11,599 bases of DNA, taken from Flavobacteriia bacterium. GTDB taxonomy: Bacteria > Bacteroidota > Bacteroidia > Flavobacteriales > Flavobacteriaceae. The notes under the pieces were generated by a model. That model had not been told where the DNA came from. It made no database searches and saw nothing but the letters and a program-made list of their open reading frames with translations. This document shows, one piece after another, positions 1-5,767 of the stretch. Each line of letters opens with the position of its first letter. Positions within the stretch are counted from its first letter, which is position 1. The stretch lies in assembly GCA_011330545.1 (NCBI GenBank), contig DRQI01000361.1, forward strand, positions 1 through 11,599. The letters run 5' to 3'. Both the position numbers and the translations under genes were made by a program.

Positions 1-493
1 AAGGCTTGTTTACTTTGGCATACATAGTGTCGCCGGTTTGTTTAAGCAAGTCTAAACTATTATTGCGTTCAAAGACTATCAGGGCACCGGTTTTTGTTTT
101 TGACATGGCCGAACAAGCCGAAACAATGCTTTCAACATCTGTTGTGGCCAAGGTGTCATCAGATTTTAAAAACTTTAAACGCTTCATAAAATTCTTTTTT
201 GAGGCGAAATTGGTAGAGCCTACCATCAATAAAAACCGCCTGATTTCTTGTTGAAACACAATAATCAATGCAATGAATCCTCCTCCTAGAAACTTGCCCA
301 ATATATCACTGAGCAATTCCATTTGTAAGGCAAGGGTCAATTTCCAAATAAGGTATACGATGGCAATACCGATAAATATATTGATGGCTACTGTTCCTCT
401 AATAAGTTTATAAATATAATAGAGCAAGACAGCTACCAATACAATGTCAAGAATATCTAATAAGCCAAAATCTAAAAAACCGAATGCTTTCAA
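1..493 (-). CDS. cdaA: Diadenylate cyclase, CdaA type (N-terminal part; cut by window edge)
   Basis: This is the first 164 codons of a membrane-bound diadenylate cyclase, which makes the second messenger c-di-AMP from two ATP. Three hydrophobic segments are visible (about residues 11-30, 35-55 and 66-84). They are followed by the family-typical FQQEIRRFL (80-88), a linker, and the start of the DAC domain with GALIVFER (136-143). The catalytic DGA and RHR motifs lie beyond the left edge and cannot be checked. There is no in-frame ATG before the membrane region. An in-frame TAG lies a short way upstream, so the best start is TTG at 493-491, giving MKAFGFLDFGLL. It follows exbD on the same strand with about 170 bp between them and a possible terminator in the gap, so it may be transcribed separately. 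The family call is firm; the start is probable. Confidence 0.9.
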   Translation of the reverse strand, partial: MKAFGFLDFGLLDILDIVLVAVLLYYIYKLIRGTVAINIFIGIAIVYLIWKLTLALQMELLSDILGKFLGGGFIALIIVFQQEIRRFLLMVGSTNFASKKNFMKRLKFLKSDDTLATTDVESIVSACSAMSKTKTGALIVFERNNSLDLLKQTGDTMYAKVNKP

Positions 494-608
494 AAAATGA
501 AGTTTTTTGTAAAAATACTAATAATTATTTAGAGGCCTTAAAAATAGTAAAAACTATATTTTTATTTTTTAACAAACGATTTTTTTTGACAAAATAAATA
601 TGGCGTTC

Positions 609-625
609 AGAAAAGGCCGAAGCCT
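609..625 (-). terminator. Possible intrinsic terminator after exbD
   Basis: Read on the minus strand, the sequence is AGGC-TTCG-GCCT followed by TTTCT. This is a short stem closed by a stable C(UUCG)G tetraloop with a short U run, about 40 bp past the exbD stop. A second inverted repeat (AGGCCG at 614-619 and CGGCCT at 646-651) could form a longer alternative stem. The stem has only four base pairs, so it is modest evidence. Confidence 0.4.
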
Positions 626-663
626 GAAATTGTTGTATCTACCTCCGGCCTAGCAACTCCAAA

Positions 664-1269
664 TTATTGCTGTAAGGGCTCCTCTTCCAATATATGTTCA
701 GGGTATTTCTCTTTGATTGACCTTATTTTTGCGTGTGTAACTTTATCGTTTTTATTCCTTTTGTAAGCTGCTACTAAGTCGGTATATGAGATTCCGTAAA
801 GAGAAGTTGACAAACGGTTCCGCAATTGGCTATACGCTCCGGTAATTTCATTCTGAACGGCAATGTATTGCGCGTAAGAAGTACTTCTGTTACTTTGTAA
901 TTTAATGACAGCTTTTGCAGGATGGTCTGATGCTGTTGCTTGTTGCTTGCCTTGGCACCAAGTACATTTGTTGCCCTCTGCATCTGTTCCGCCGCCATTG
1001 TCAATAAAATCTGCCACGAGTTGCCTTACATTTTCTATAGGTGTTAATTGGTGGCCTTCAATAAAGATTTCATTCTTACTGTTGATATTGATTTCTAATA
1101 CATTTCTCTCATTAACCTTAAAGCTACTTTGTAAGTTTTTATCTGGCAACATTTTAAAGATTCCAATTTCGGTGTCCATGGTGGTGGTTACCAAAAAAAA
1201 GATAAGGAGCAAAAAAGCAATGTCTGCCATAGAACCGGCATTAATTTTGGGAGATTCTCTTTCAATCAT
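664..1269 (-). CDS. ExbD/TolR-family biopolymer transport protein
   Basis: This is a 201-aa inner-membrane subunit of an ExbB-ExbD or TolQ-TolR type proton channel, which energises TonB-dependent uptake or envelope constriction. The N-terminal INAGSMADIAFLLLIFFLVT (9-28) is the single membrane helix, with the proton-carrying aspartate at D16. The periplasmic domain follows, with the family-typical SYAQYIAVQNEITGAYSQLR (131-150) and KYPEHILEEEP near the C-terminus. A loop at about 92-118 carries C102-T-W-C105. I chose the ATG at 1269-1267 because the protein then begins as bacteroidetal ExbD proteins do; the frame stays open to 1356 but that extension is not family-like. No exbB, second exbD or tonB is adjacent, which is unusual. 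Family certain; transported system unknown. Confidence 0.88.
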   Translation of the reverse strand: MIERESPKINAGSMADIAFLLLIFFLVTTTMDTEIGIFKMLPDKNLQSSFKVNERNVLEININSKNEIFIEGHQLTPIENVRQLVADFIDNGGGTDAEGNKCTWCQGKQQATASDHPAKAVIKLQSNRSTSYAQYIAVQNEITGAYSQLRNRLSTSLYGISYTDLVAAYKRNKNDKVTHAKIRSIKEKYPEHILEEEPLQQ

Positions 1270-1452
1270 AATACTGTTATTTAGGTGAAACTTCTTTGTT
1301 AAGGCGGTTGAAGTCGATATGATTGATGGTTGAGGATAGCACTCAGAATTTAACAAAATATTAACAAAAATGATGCCGAATTCCTTTTAGCGGAAGTAGG
1401 GCTCGTTTCAATGCGTTCAAAAACGAAATAAGGTACTAACATTACAATTCTG

Positions 1453-1505
1453 ATTTCTTCCTTAATATCAGCGATAATCTGTTCAATCAGCGTCATCAGC
1501 GTTCC
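1453..1505. repeat. Direct repeat A, copy 1 (53 bp)
   Basis: The core is TATCAGCGATAATCTGTTCA followed by ATC and AGCGTCATCAGCGTTCC. It matches 1780-1832 with about 5 differences in 53 bp, and 38 of 40 identical over 1466-1505 against 1793-1832. Its last 17 bp recur exactly at 1734-1750. Confidence 0.85.
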
Positions 1506-1520
1506 ATTAATAAGAATAAA

Positions 1521-1552
1521 AACTAAACAACTAAACAAATAAACAGATAAAC
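1521..1552. repeat. Octamer array 1, consensus AAnTAAAC, 4 units
   Basis: There are four contiguous 8-bp units: AACTAAAC twice, then AAATAAAC and AGATAAAC, followed by AAAACCCA. The same type of array, with the same following word, recurs at 1641-1680. Confidence 0.8.
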
Positions 1553-1555
1553 AAA

Positions 1556-1604
1556 ACCCAAAACCTCGAACCCAAAACCTTGAACCCGAAACCCAAAACC
1601 AAAA
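1556..1604. repeat. Heptamer array, consensus ACCCAAA, 7 units
   Basis: There are seven contiguous 7-bp units, each beginning with ACC. ACCCAAA occurs three times, with variants such as ACCTCGA, ACCTTGA, ACCCGAA and ACCAAAA. The phase is kept throughout, although the units differ in the last four bases. Confidence 0.8.
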
Positions 1605-1640
1605 TAGAACGCAGATAACACAGATTTAGCTGATAATCAC

Positions 1641-1672
1641 AGATAAACAACTAAACAGATAAACAAATAAAC
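1641..1672. repeat. Octamer array 2, consensus AAnTAAAC, 4 units
   Basis: Four 8-bp units (AGATAAAC, AACTAAAC, AGATAAAC, AAATAAAC) are followed by AAAACCCA and then AATAGAAC. Array 1 with its flank has the same overall layout (octamers, AAAACCCA, later AATAGAAC), so the two look like copies of one composite element, with the heptamer array present in only one copy. Confidence 0.8.
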
Positions 1673-1733
1673 AAAACCCAAATAGAACACATATACACGC
1701 AGAGGCTAAAAACAATTATTAATCCTTGAATTT

Positions 1734-1750
1734 AGCGTCATCAGCGTTCC
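1734..1750. repeat. Direct repeat A, partial copy (17 bp)
   Basis: AGCGTCATCAGCGTTCC is identical to the last 17 bp of copy 1 (1489-1505). The 3' 15 bases also match copy 2. Confidence 0.8.
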
Positions 1751-1779
1751 TAAAAACCAGCTATCGGGTTACCCTTCAA

Positions 1780-1832
1780 ATTTCTTCACTAGTATCAGCG
1801 ATAATCTGTTCAATCTTCGTCATCAGCGTTCC
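1780..1832. repeat. Direct repeat A, copy 2 (53 bp)
   Basis: This is the second full copy of the repeat at 1453-1505. Most differences lie in the first 13 bp; one dinucleotide differs in the middle (TT for AG). It lies 27 bp past the folP stop codon. Confidence 0.85.
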
Positions 1833-1859
1833 CAAAGAACAAGAGCCAATAAATAAGTA

Positions 1860-2687
1860 TTACGATTCTTTTAAAAATCGTACTATTTTAACGGCTTCAC
1901 AGGCTTCTTTTACATCGTGTACACGTAAGATATCGGTACCGTTTAGCAAGGCAATAGTATTGGCAACAGTAGTAGCATTTAAAGCCTTGTCGGGAGTAGT
2001 TTCTAATAATTTATAGAGCATTGATTTTCTGGAAATTCCCGTTAAAATGGGCACTTCTAAGTTTTTAAAAAGCGCCAGTTGTTTTAAGAGTATATAATTT
2101 TGAGCGATGGTTTTTCCGAAACCAAAACCCACATCAATAATAATATCATTTACGCCCAACTTTCTCAATTGATATATTTTCTCAGAAAAGTACTGAATAA
2201 GTTCATAAACAATATCAGTATAAGTAGGACTGTATTGCATGTTTTGGGGTGTACCTTGCATATGCATTATAATATATGGTACTTGCAGATGGGCAATGGT
2301 AGAAAACATTTCGGCATCCATAGTTCCAGCCGAAATATCATTGACCATACAGGCACCGGCAGCTATGCCTTCGGCAGCTACGTTACTTCTAAACGTATCA
2401 ATAGAAAGTAAAATATCAGGAAACTCTTTTACCAACATTTTCAGTATGGGCATTACTCTTTTTAACTCTTCTTCTTCGCTGATATGTTGCGCATTTGGCC
2501 TTGATGAATAGCCGCCAACATCAATAAAAGTGGCCCCTTCATGTACCATTTTTTCAACATGCCGAAGTATTGTCGCATCACTGTTCCACTGGCCGCCGTC
2601 GTAAAAAGAATCGGGAGTACAGTTTAAAATACCCATTACTTTAGGTGTTGTTATATCGATAAGTTTACCGTTGCAATTGAGGGTCAT
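1860..2687 (-). CDS. folP: Dihydropteroate synthase
   Basis: This 275-aa enzyme of folate synthesis joins p-aminobenzoate to dihydropterin pyrophosphate in the cytoplasm and is the target of sulfonamides. The length is normal for the family. Motifs seen in order are MGILNCTPDSFYDGG (18-32), FIDVGGYSSRP (54-64), LLSIDTF (93-99), MVNDISAG (114-121), IIMHMQGTP (139-147), IDVGFGFGK (184-192), GISRKS (217-222) and RVHDV (255-259). N22, D56, D185, K221 and R255 sit where the E. coli enzyme has its ligand residues. Two deviations are visible: V for the usual P in D-P-GFGFGK, and S-S-R-P rather than S-T-R-P in the second loop. It lies 110 bp downstream of the LOG gene on the same strand. In flavobacteria, from memory, folP often directly precedes cdaA; here exbD and repeats intervene. 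Confidence 0.96.
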   Translation of the reverse strand: MTLNCNGKLIDITTPKVMGILNCTPDSFYDGGQWNSDATILRHVEKMVHEGATFIDVGGYSSRPNAQHISEEEELKRVMPILKMLVKEFPDILLSIDTFRSNVAAEGIAAGACMVNDISAGTMDAEMFSTIAHLQVPYIIMHMQGTPQNMQYSPTYTDIVYELIQYFSEKIYQLRKLGVNDIIIDVGFGFGKTIAQNYILLKQLALFKNLEVPILTGISRKSMLYKLLETTPDKALNATTVANTIALLNGTDILRVHDVKEACEAVKIVRFLKES

Positions 2688-2769
2688 CTGAAGCTATAAA
2701 TTGAGGAGTTAAAAAATTATTGAGTTAGAGATTATTAAAATACACTATTTTTTCCACGATTGAATACTA

Positions 2770-2811
2770 CTGCCCACTGCCCACTACAAACTGCCCACTA
2801 CTTACTAGCCA
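2770..2811. repeat. Heptamer array, consensus CTGCCCA, 6 units, overlapping the LOG stop codon
   Basis: Six contiguous 7-bp units all begin with CT. CTGCCCA occurs three times (2770, 2777, 2791), with variants CTACAAA, CTACTTA and CTAGCCA. The last two units lie inside the coding end of the LOG gene and supply its TAG stop (2798-2800) and its last residues. Confidence 0.8.
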
Positions 2812-3382
2812 CCGTATTTACCACTTTAGAAACTAAAGGTGCTTGGTAATTGGCCATTTTTTCTATCAATTCTTCAACAGAATTACTTACTTGCAACATA
2901 TTTCTGTTGGTTTCTTTCAGATAACCTTCTGTAACCATCACATCTAATTGTTTTAAGGTATGGTTAAAAAAGCCGTTGGTATTAAGAATGCCTACGGGTT
3001 TGTTTTCGATACCTAGCTGTCCTAAGGTTAAGGCTTCAAAAAGCTCATCTAGAGTTCCAAAACCTCCTGCCAATGCAATATAGCCATCTACGAGGCGGCT
3101 GATAGTTACTTTTCGTTTTGACATTTTTTTGGTGACAATCATCTTGGTAATTTTGGTATGCGCCACTTCTTCGTGCCGTAATAAATTCGGAATTACCCCG
3201 ATAACCTCTCCATTATTTTCTAAAAGCGTATCCGCCAAGATTCCCATCATTCCTATTTTGCCGCCACCATAGACCAGTCCGATATTGTGTTGGGCAAAAT
3301 AATGCCCTAATTGTTTGGCAGCATTGGCATATACCGCGCTAAAACCAATACTTGACCCACAGAAAACAGCAATACGCTTCAT
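2798..3382 (-). CDS. LOG-family protein (nucleoside 5'-monophosphate phosphoribohydrolase-like)
   Basis: This 194-aa Rossmann-fold protein belongs to the LOG/YvdD family. Characterised members cleave the N-glycosidic bond of cytokinin riboside monophosphates or of AMP-like nucleotides. Visible motifs are the N-terminal IAVFCGSS (4-11), the nucleotide-binding VYGGGKIGMMG (37-47), the conserved MSKRK (87-91), and AGGFGTLDE (105-113), which stands for the family signature PGGxGTxxE. The first residue of that signature is alanine (codon GCA) rather than proline, while the glycines, T110 and the glutamate remain. The length is standard and the ATG start fits the family. It is divergent from DUF1599 across 131 bp and upstream of folP. 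Which nucleotide it cleaves here cannot be told. Confidence 0.92.
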   Translation of the reverse strand: MKRIAVFCGSSIGFSAVYANAAKQLGHYFAQHNIGLVYGGGKIGMMGILADTLLENNGEVIGVIPNLLRHEEVAHTKITKMIVTKKMSKRKVTISRLVDGYIALAGGFGTLDELFEALTLGQLGIENKPVGILNTNGFFNHTLKQLDVMVTEGYLKETNRNMLQVSNSVEELIEKMANYQAPLVSKVVNTVASK

Positions 3383-3426
3383 AAAATGTATTTTAGAAGT
3401 TTATAATACGTGTAAAAATAAACAAA

Positions 3427-3464
3427 CGATTGAGATTTTTTACTAAGTTTTTTTATATTTTCGT
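3427..3464 (+). promoter_or_regulatory. Possible promoter for DUF1599/DoxX/crcB
   Basis: The sequence has ATTG near 3429, a gap of 21 bp, then TATATTTTCG at about 3453. This is close to the Bacteroidota arrangement of a -33 TTTG and a -7 TAnnTTTG, but the -7 box is not exact. It lies about 50 bp before the chosen start at 3514, in the divergent region with the LOG gene. Confidence 0.3.
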
Positions 3465-3513
3465 TCCGATAAGTATCAAAAGCCATAAAACGCATCAAAC
3501 AGTAAACTTAACT

Positions 3514-4062
3514 ATGCAACAAACTTCTCAACAGTACAATGCTGTAATAACAAAATGCAGGACACTTTTTATTAATAAAATGAAAGATTATGGCAGTGCA
3601 TGGCGTATTTTACGGTTACCGTCTTTAACAGACCAGATTTTTATAAAAGCACAGCGTATTAGGCAGTTGCAACAAAATGAGGTGCAAAAAGTTGATGAAG
3701 ATGAAATACCCGAATTTATGGGAATTATTAATTACTCGATAATGGCACTGATACAATTAGAAAAAGGAGTTGCCGATGAACCCGATTTAAAAGTTGAAGA
3801 AGCAATCCGGTTATACGATAAACACGTAAGCATTACAAAATCTTTAATGGAAGATAAAAATCACGATTACGGCGAGGCTTGGCGCGAAATGCGTATTAGC
3901 TCATTGACCGATTTGATTTTACAAAAACTGTTAAGGGTAAAGCAAATTGAAAATAATCAAGGAAAAACGTTGGTTTCTGAAGGAATAGATGCCAATTATC
4001 AAGATATGATTAACTATGCTGTTTTTGCATTGATTTTAATGGATGAAACCATAAATAAATAG
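3514..4062 (+). CDS. DUF1599 domain protein (Nmad1 family)
   Basis: This 182-aa soluble, mostly helical protein has an internal duplication. DYGSAWRILRLPSLTD (25-40) is repeated as DYGEAWREMRISSLTD (118-133). Each copy is followed by a helix rich in K/R/Q (AQRIRQL and LRVKQI) and later by an INYsixALI segment (72-80 and 166-174). I chose ATG at 3514 because family members begin with MQ-T-S-QY; the frame is open from 3430, but that extension is AT-rich and not protein-like. The domain family was later renamed 'nucleotide modification associated domain 1' on computational grounds. No activity is established for chromosomal members as far as I know. It is followed by the DoxX gene after 102 bp holding two palindromes. 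From memory this gene pair, divergent from folP/cdaA, is common in flavobacteria. Confidence 0.88.
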   Translation: MQQTSQQYNAVITKCRTLFINKMKDYGSAWRILRLPSLTDQIFIKAQRIRQLQQNEVQKVDEDEIPEFMGIINYSIMALIQLEKGVADEPDLKVEEAIRLYDKHVSITKSLMEDKNHDYGEAWREMRISSLTDLILQKLLRVKQIENNQGKTLVSEGIDANYQDMINYAVFALILMDETINK

Positions 4063-4064
4063 TA

Positions 4065-4146
4065 TTCCCGCCCCGAGACTTCGGGAGTGGGAAGCATTTG
4101 TAGTTAAACCAACATTAATAAGATTACTGCTCCCGAAGTCTCGGGA
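4065..4146. repeat. Pair of mirrored palindromes between DUF1599 and DoxX genes
   Basis: CCCGAGACTTCGGGAG (4072-4087) and its exact reverse complement CTCCCGAAGTCTCGGG (4130-4145) are separated by 42 bp. Each arm is itself a hairpin (CCCGA-GACT-TCGGG and TCCCGA-AGTC-TCGGGA). The first extends to about 12 bp with TTCCC (4065-4069) pairing GGGAA (4089-4093) past one bulged A. It could act as a terminator, an RNA-stabilising element or a REP-like dispersed element. There is no U tract, so simple intrinsic termination is not favoured. Confidence 0.75.
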
Positions 4147-4164
4147 CAGAAATGATACAGAATT

Positions 4165-5262
4165 ATGAAATTTCTAACACACATAGCTAGGTTATTAGTA
4201 GCCGCTACTTTTATTTTTTCAGGATTTGTAAAATTGGTTGACCCTTTGGGTTCTGCCTATAAATTTCAAGAATATTTTGGTGCCGATGTGCTGAATTTAG
4301 AATTTTTAATTCCGTATGCATTGCCATTTGCCATATTTTTAATCCTTGCCGAAATTATGTTGGGCGTAATGCTCTTGGTAGGTTTTAAACCCAAATTTAC
4401 CGTTTGGAGTTTGCTGATTATGATTCTAATATTTCTATTTTTAACATGGTATTCTGCGTATTATGATAAAGTGACCGATTGTGGATGTTTTGGAGATGCC
4501 ATTACCCTAACACCTTGGGAAACATTTTACAAAAATATTGTATTGATTGCTTTGATTCTACTCTTAGTAATCAACACCAAATACATCAAGCCGCTTTTTG
4601 CAAAAAATGTAACCAAATGGATTTCATTTGCCTCATTTTTTATCTTTTTATTTATTGCGTATTATGTATTGGTACATTTGCCAATAATTGATTTTAGGCC
4701 TTATGCCGTAGGGAAAAATATACCTGAAGGAATGATTTTTCCTAAAGGAGCCAAAAAGGCGGTTTATGAAGATACATGGATTTATAAGGTAAATGGCGAA
4801 GACAAAGAATATACCACCGAAGAGAAACCTTGGGAAATTGAAGGAGCAACATTTGTCGACAGAAAAACAAAACTCATTGAAAAAGGATATGTACCGCCTA
4901 TCCATGATTTTACGATGGAAAAAGAAGGTGTTGACTTTACCAAGTTTTTAATGCAAAAAGAAAAATTGATGTTGATTGTGATTTATAATTTAGCAAAATC
5001 TGATAAAAGTTTATTTCCTAAAATAAAAGAGGTCACTACAAAAGCAATGCAAGAAGGCTATGATGTTTATGCGTTTTCGGCGTCAGACCAAGAAGATTTT
5101 GAAAAGATAAAGGCTGACTACCAATTAGATTTTGATATGTTATTTTGCGATGAGACAACATTAAAAACCATCATCCGGGCAAACCCGGGAATTGTTATCC
5201 TCAATAAAGGAACCATTACCGGCAAATGGAATGCCACCGATGCCGATAAAGTAAAATTATAA
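4165..5262 (+). CDS. DoxX/BT_3928-family membrane protein with C-terminal thioredoxin-like region
   Basis: This 365-aa inner-membrane protein has a DoxX/MauE-like four-helix region at the N-terminus (about 8-24, 46-72, 77-97 and 121-138) with the loop motif CGCFGD (106-111). The loop is similar to that of MauE-type proteins thought to act with thiol redox partners. A fifth hydrophobic segment follows (152-172). The rest (about 240-365) looks like a thioredoxin fold without an active CxxC: LMLIVIYNLAKSD (268-280), VYAFSAS (301-307), and PGIVILNKGTITGKW (341-355), which resembles the cis-Pro and last strands. The protein belongs to the BT_3928 family, whose function is unknown. Co-expression with DUF1599 upstream and crcB downstream (44-bp gap) is likely. 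Confidence 0.85.
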   Translation: MKFLTHIARLLVAATFIFSGFVKLVDPLGSAYKFQEYFGADVLNLEFLIPYALPFAIFLILAEIMLGVMLLVGFKPKFTVWSLLIMILIFLFLTWYSAYYDKVTDCGCFGDAITLTPWETFYKNIVLIALILLLVINTKYIKPLFAKNVTKWISFASFFIFLFIAYYVLVHLPIIDFRPYAVGKNIPEGMIFPKGAKKAVYEDTWIYKVNGEDKEYTTEEKPWEIEGATFVDRKTKLIEKGYVPPIHDFTMEKEGVDFTKFLMQKEKLMLIVIYNLAKSDKSLFPKIKEVTTKAMQEGYDVYAFSASDQEDFEKIKADYQLDFDMLFCDETTLKTIIRANPGIVILNKGTITGKWNATDADKVKL

Positions 5263-5306
5263 TTAGTGCAGGTACACAAACCTACAAATACTCAAATTAG
5301 AAATAA

Positions 5307-5678
5307 ATGAAGCAATTACTATACGTATTTTTAGGAGGCGGTTTTGGCAGTATGGCCAGATTTATAGTAACCAAATACCTCAATAGCCCCGAAACAGGAA
5401 TCCCTTATGGTACTTTTTTAGTAAATGTACTGGGGAGTTTATTTATAGGTATTATCTTAGGATTGGCATTAAAAAACGAAGCCTTAAATCAAAACCAAAC
5501 CCTGTTATTAGCTACCGGTTTTTGTGGAGGTTTTACTACTTTTTCGGCCTTTGCCTATGAAAATCACCTCTTTTTAAAGTCGGGCGACTTTATGCTTCTT
5601 TCTCTATATACTTTGATGAGTATAATAGTAGGTTTTGCAGCCGTATTTTTAGGGGTTTACCTTATTAAGTCTTTGTAA
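5307..5678 (+). CDS. crcB: Fluoride channel CrcB/Fluc
   Basis: This 123-aa subunit belongs to the dual-topology dimeric fluoride channel that exports F- and protects enzymes such as enolase. Four membrane segments are visible. Family motifs are GGGFGSMARF (10-19), YGTFLVNVLGSLFIG (34-48) with the pore asparagine N40, and GFCGGFTTFSAF (71-82) with the phenylalanine-box residues. The length is typical for the family. It follows the DoxX gene by 44 bp and is probably the last gene of that transcript. I looked for a crcB (fluoride) riboswitch in the short gap and saw none. A single subunit gene agrees with a homodimer. Confidence 0.95.
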   Translation: MKQLLYVFLGGGFGSMARFIVTKYLNSPETGIPYGTFLVNVLGSLFIGIILGLALKNEALNQNQTLLLATGFCGGFTTFSAFAYENHLFLKSGDFMLLSLYTLMSIIVGFAAVFLGVYLIKSL

Positions 5679-5700
5679 AAATTTTAGGTATTTATTTTTG
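5672..5700 (+). promoter_or_regulatory. Bacteroidota-type promoter for the GH114 lipoprotein gene
   Basis: TTTG (5672-5675) and TATTTTTG (5693-5700, an exact TAnnTTTG -7 box) are separated by 17 bp. The -33 box overlaps the end of crcB. Transcription would begin near 5705, leaving a leader of about 60 nt that holds a weak hairpin (AACACT at about 5723, AGTGTT at about 5737). Confidence 0.5.
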
Positions 5701-5767
5701 TTAGTAATTTTTAAGTAAGTAAAACACTATTTTAAAAGTGTTATCGTTTAACTAAAAAAATAAAACG

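Larger units (their letters stand above)
1357..1859. other. Gene-free stretch made of short degenerate repeats
   Basis: There is no credible gene in these 503 bp. The short open frame at 1350-1538 (minus) is translated repeat DNA. The stretch holds direct repeats built on ATCAGCG/GCGTCATCAGCGTTCC, two octamer arrays and one heptamer array (listed separately), and between 1606 and 1645 spaced CAGAT words (AACGCAGATAACACAG). From memory, similar ATCAGCG and CAGATAA text occurs in intergenic DNA of many bacteria, often near GxxExxY genes; no such gene is seen here. Confidence 0.7.

Noticed and set aside
1270..1356. N-terminal extension of exbD
   Set aside because: The extra 29 residues do not resemble ExbD; the ATG at 1269 gives the family-typical start.
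1350..1538. 62-codon open frame on the minus strand upstream of exbD
   Set aside because: Much of it is translated repeat A DNA (GCTGAT words) and it has no family resemblance.
1606..1720. CRISPR array from repeated CAGATAAAC-like words
   Set aside because: Units are 7-8 bp and contiguous, without spacers or a conserved 20-40 bp repeat, and no cas genes are present.
5263..5306. Fluoride riboswitch upstream of crcB
   Set aside because: The gap is only 44 bp and lacks the conserved crcB-motif words; the gene is probably in an operon.
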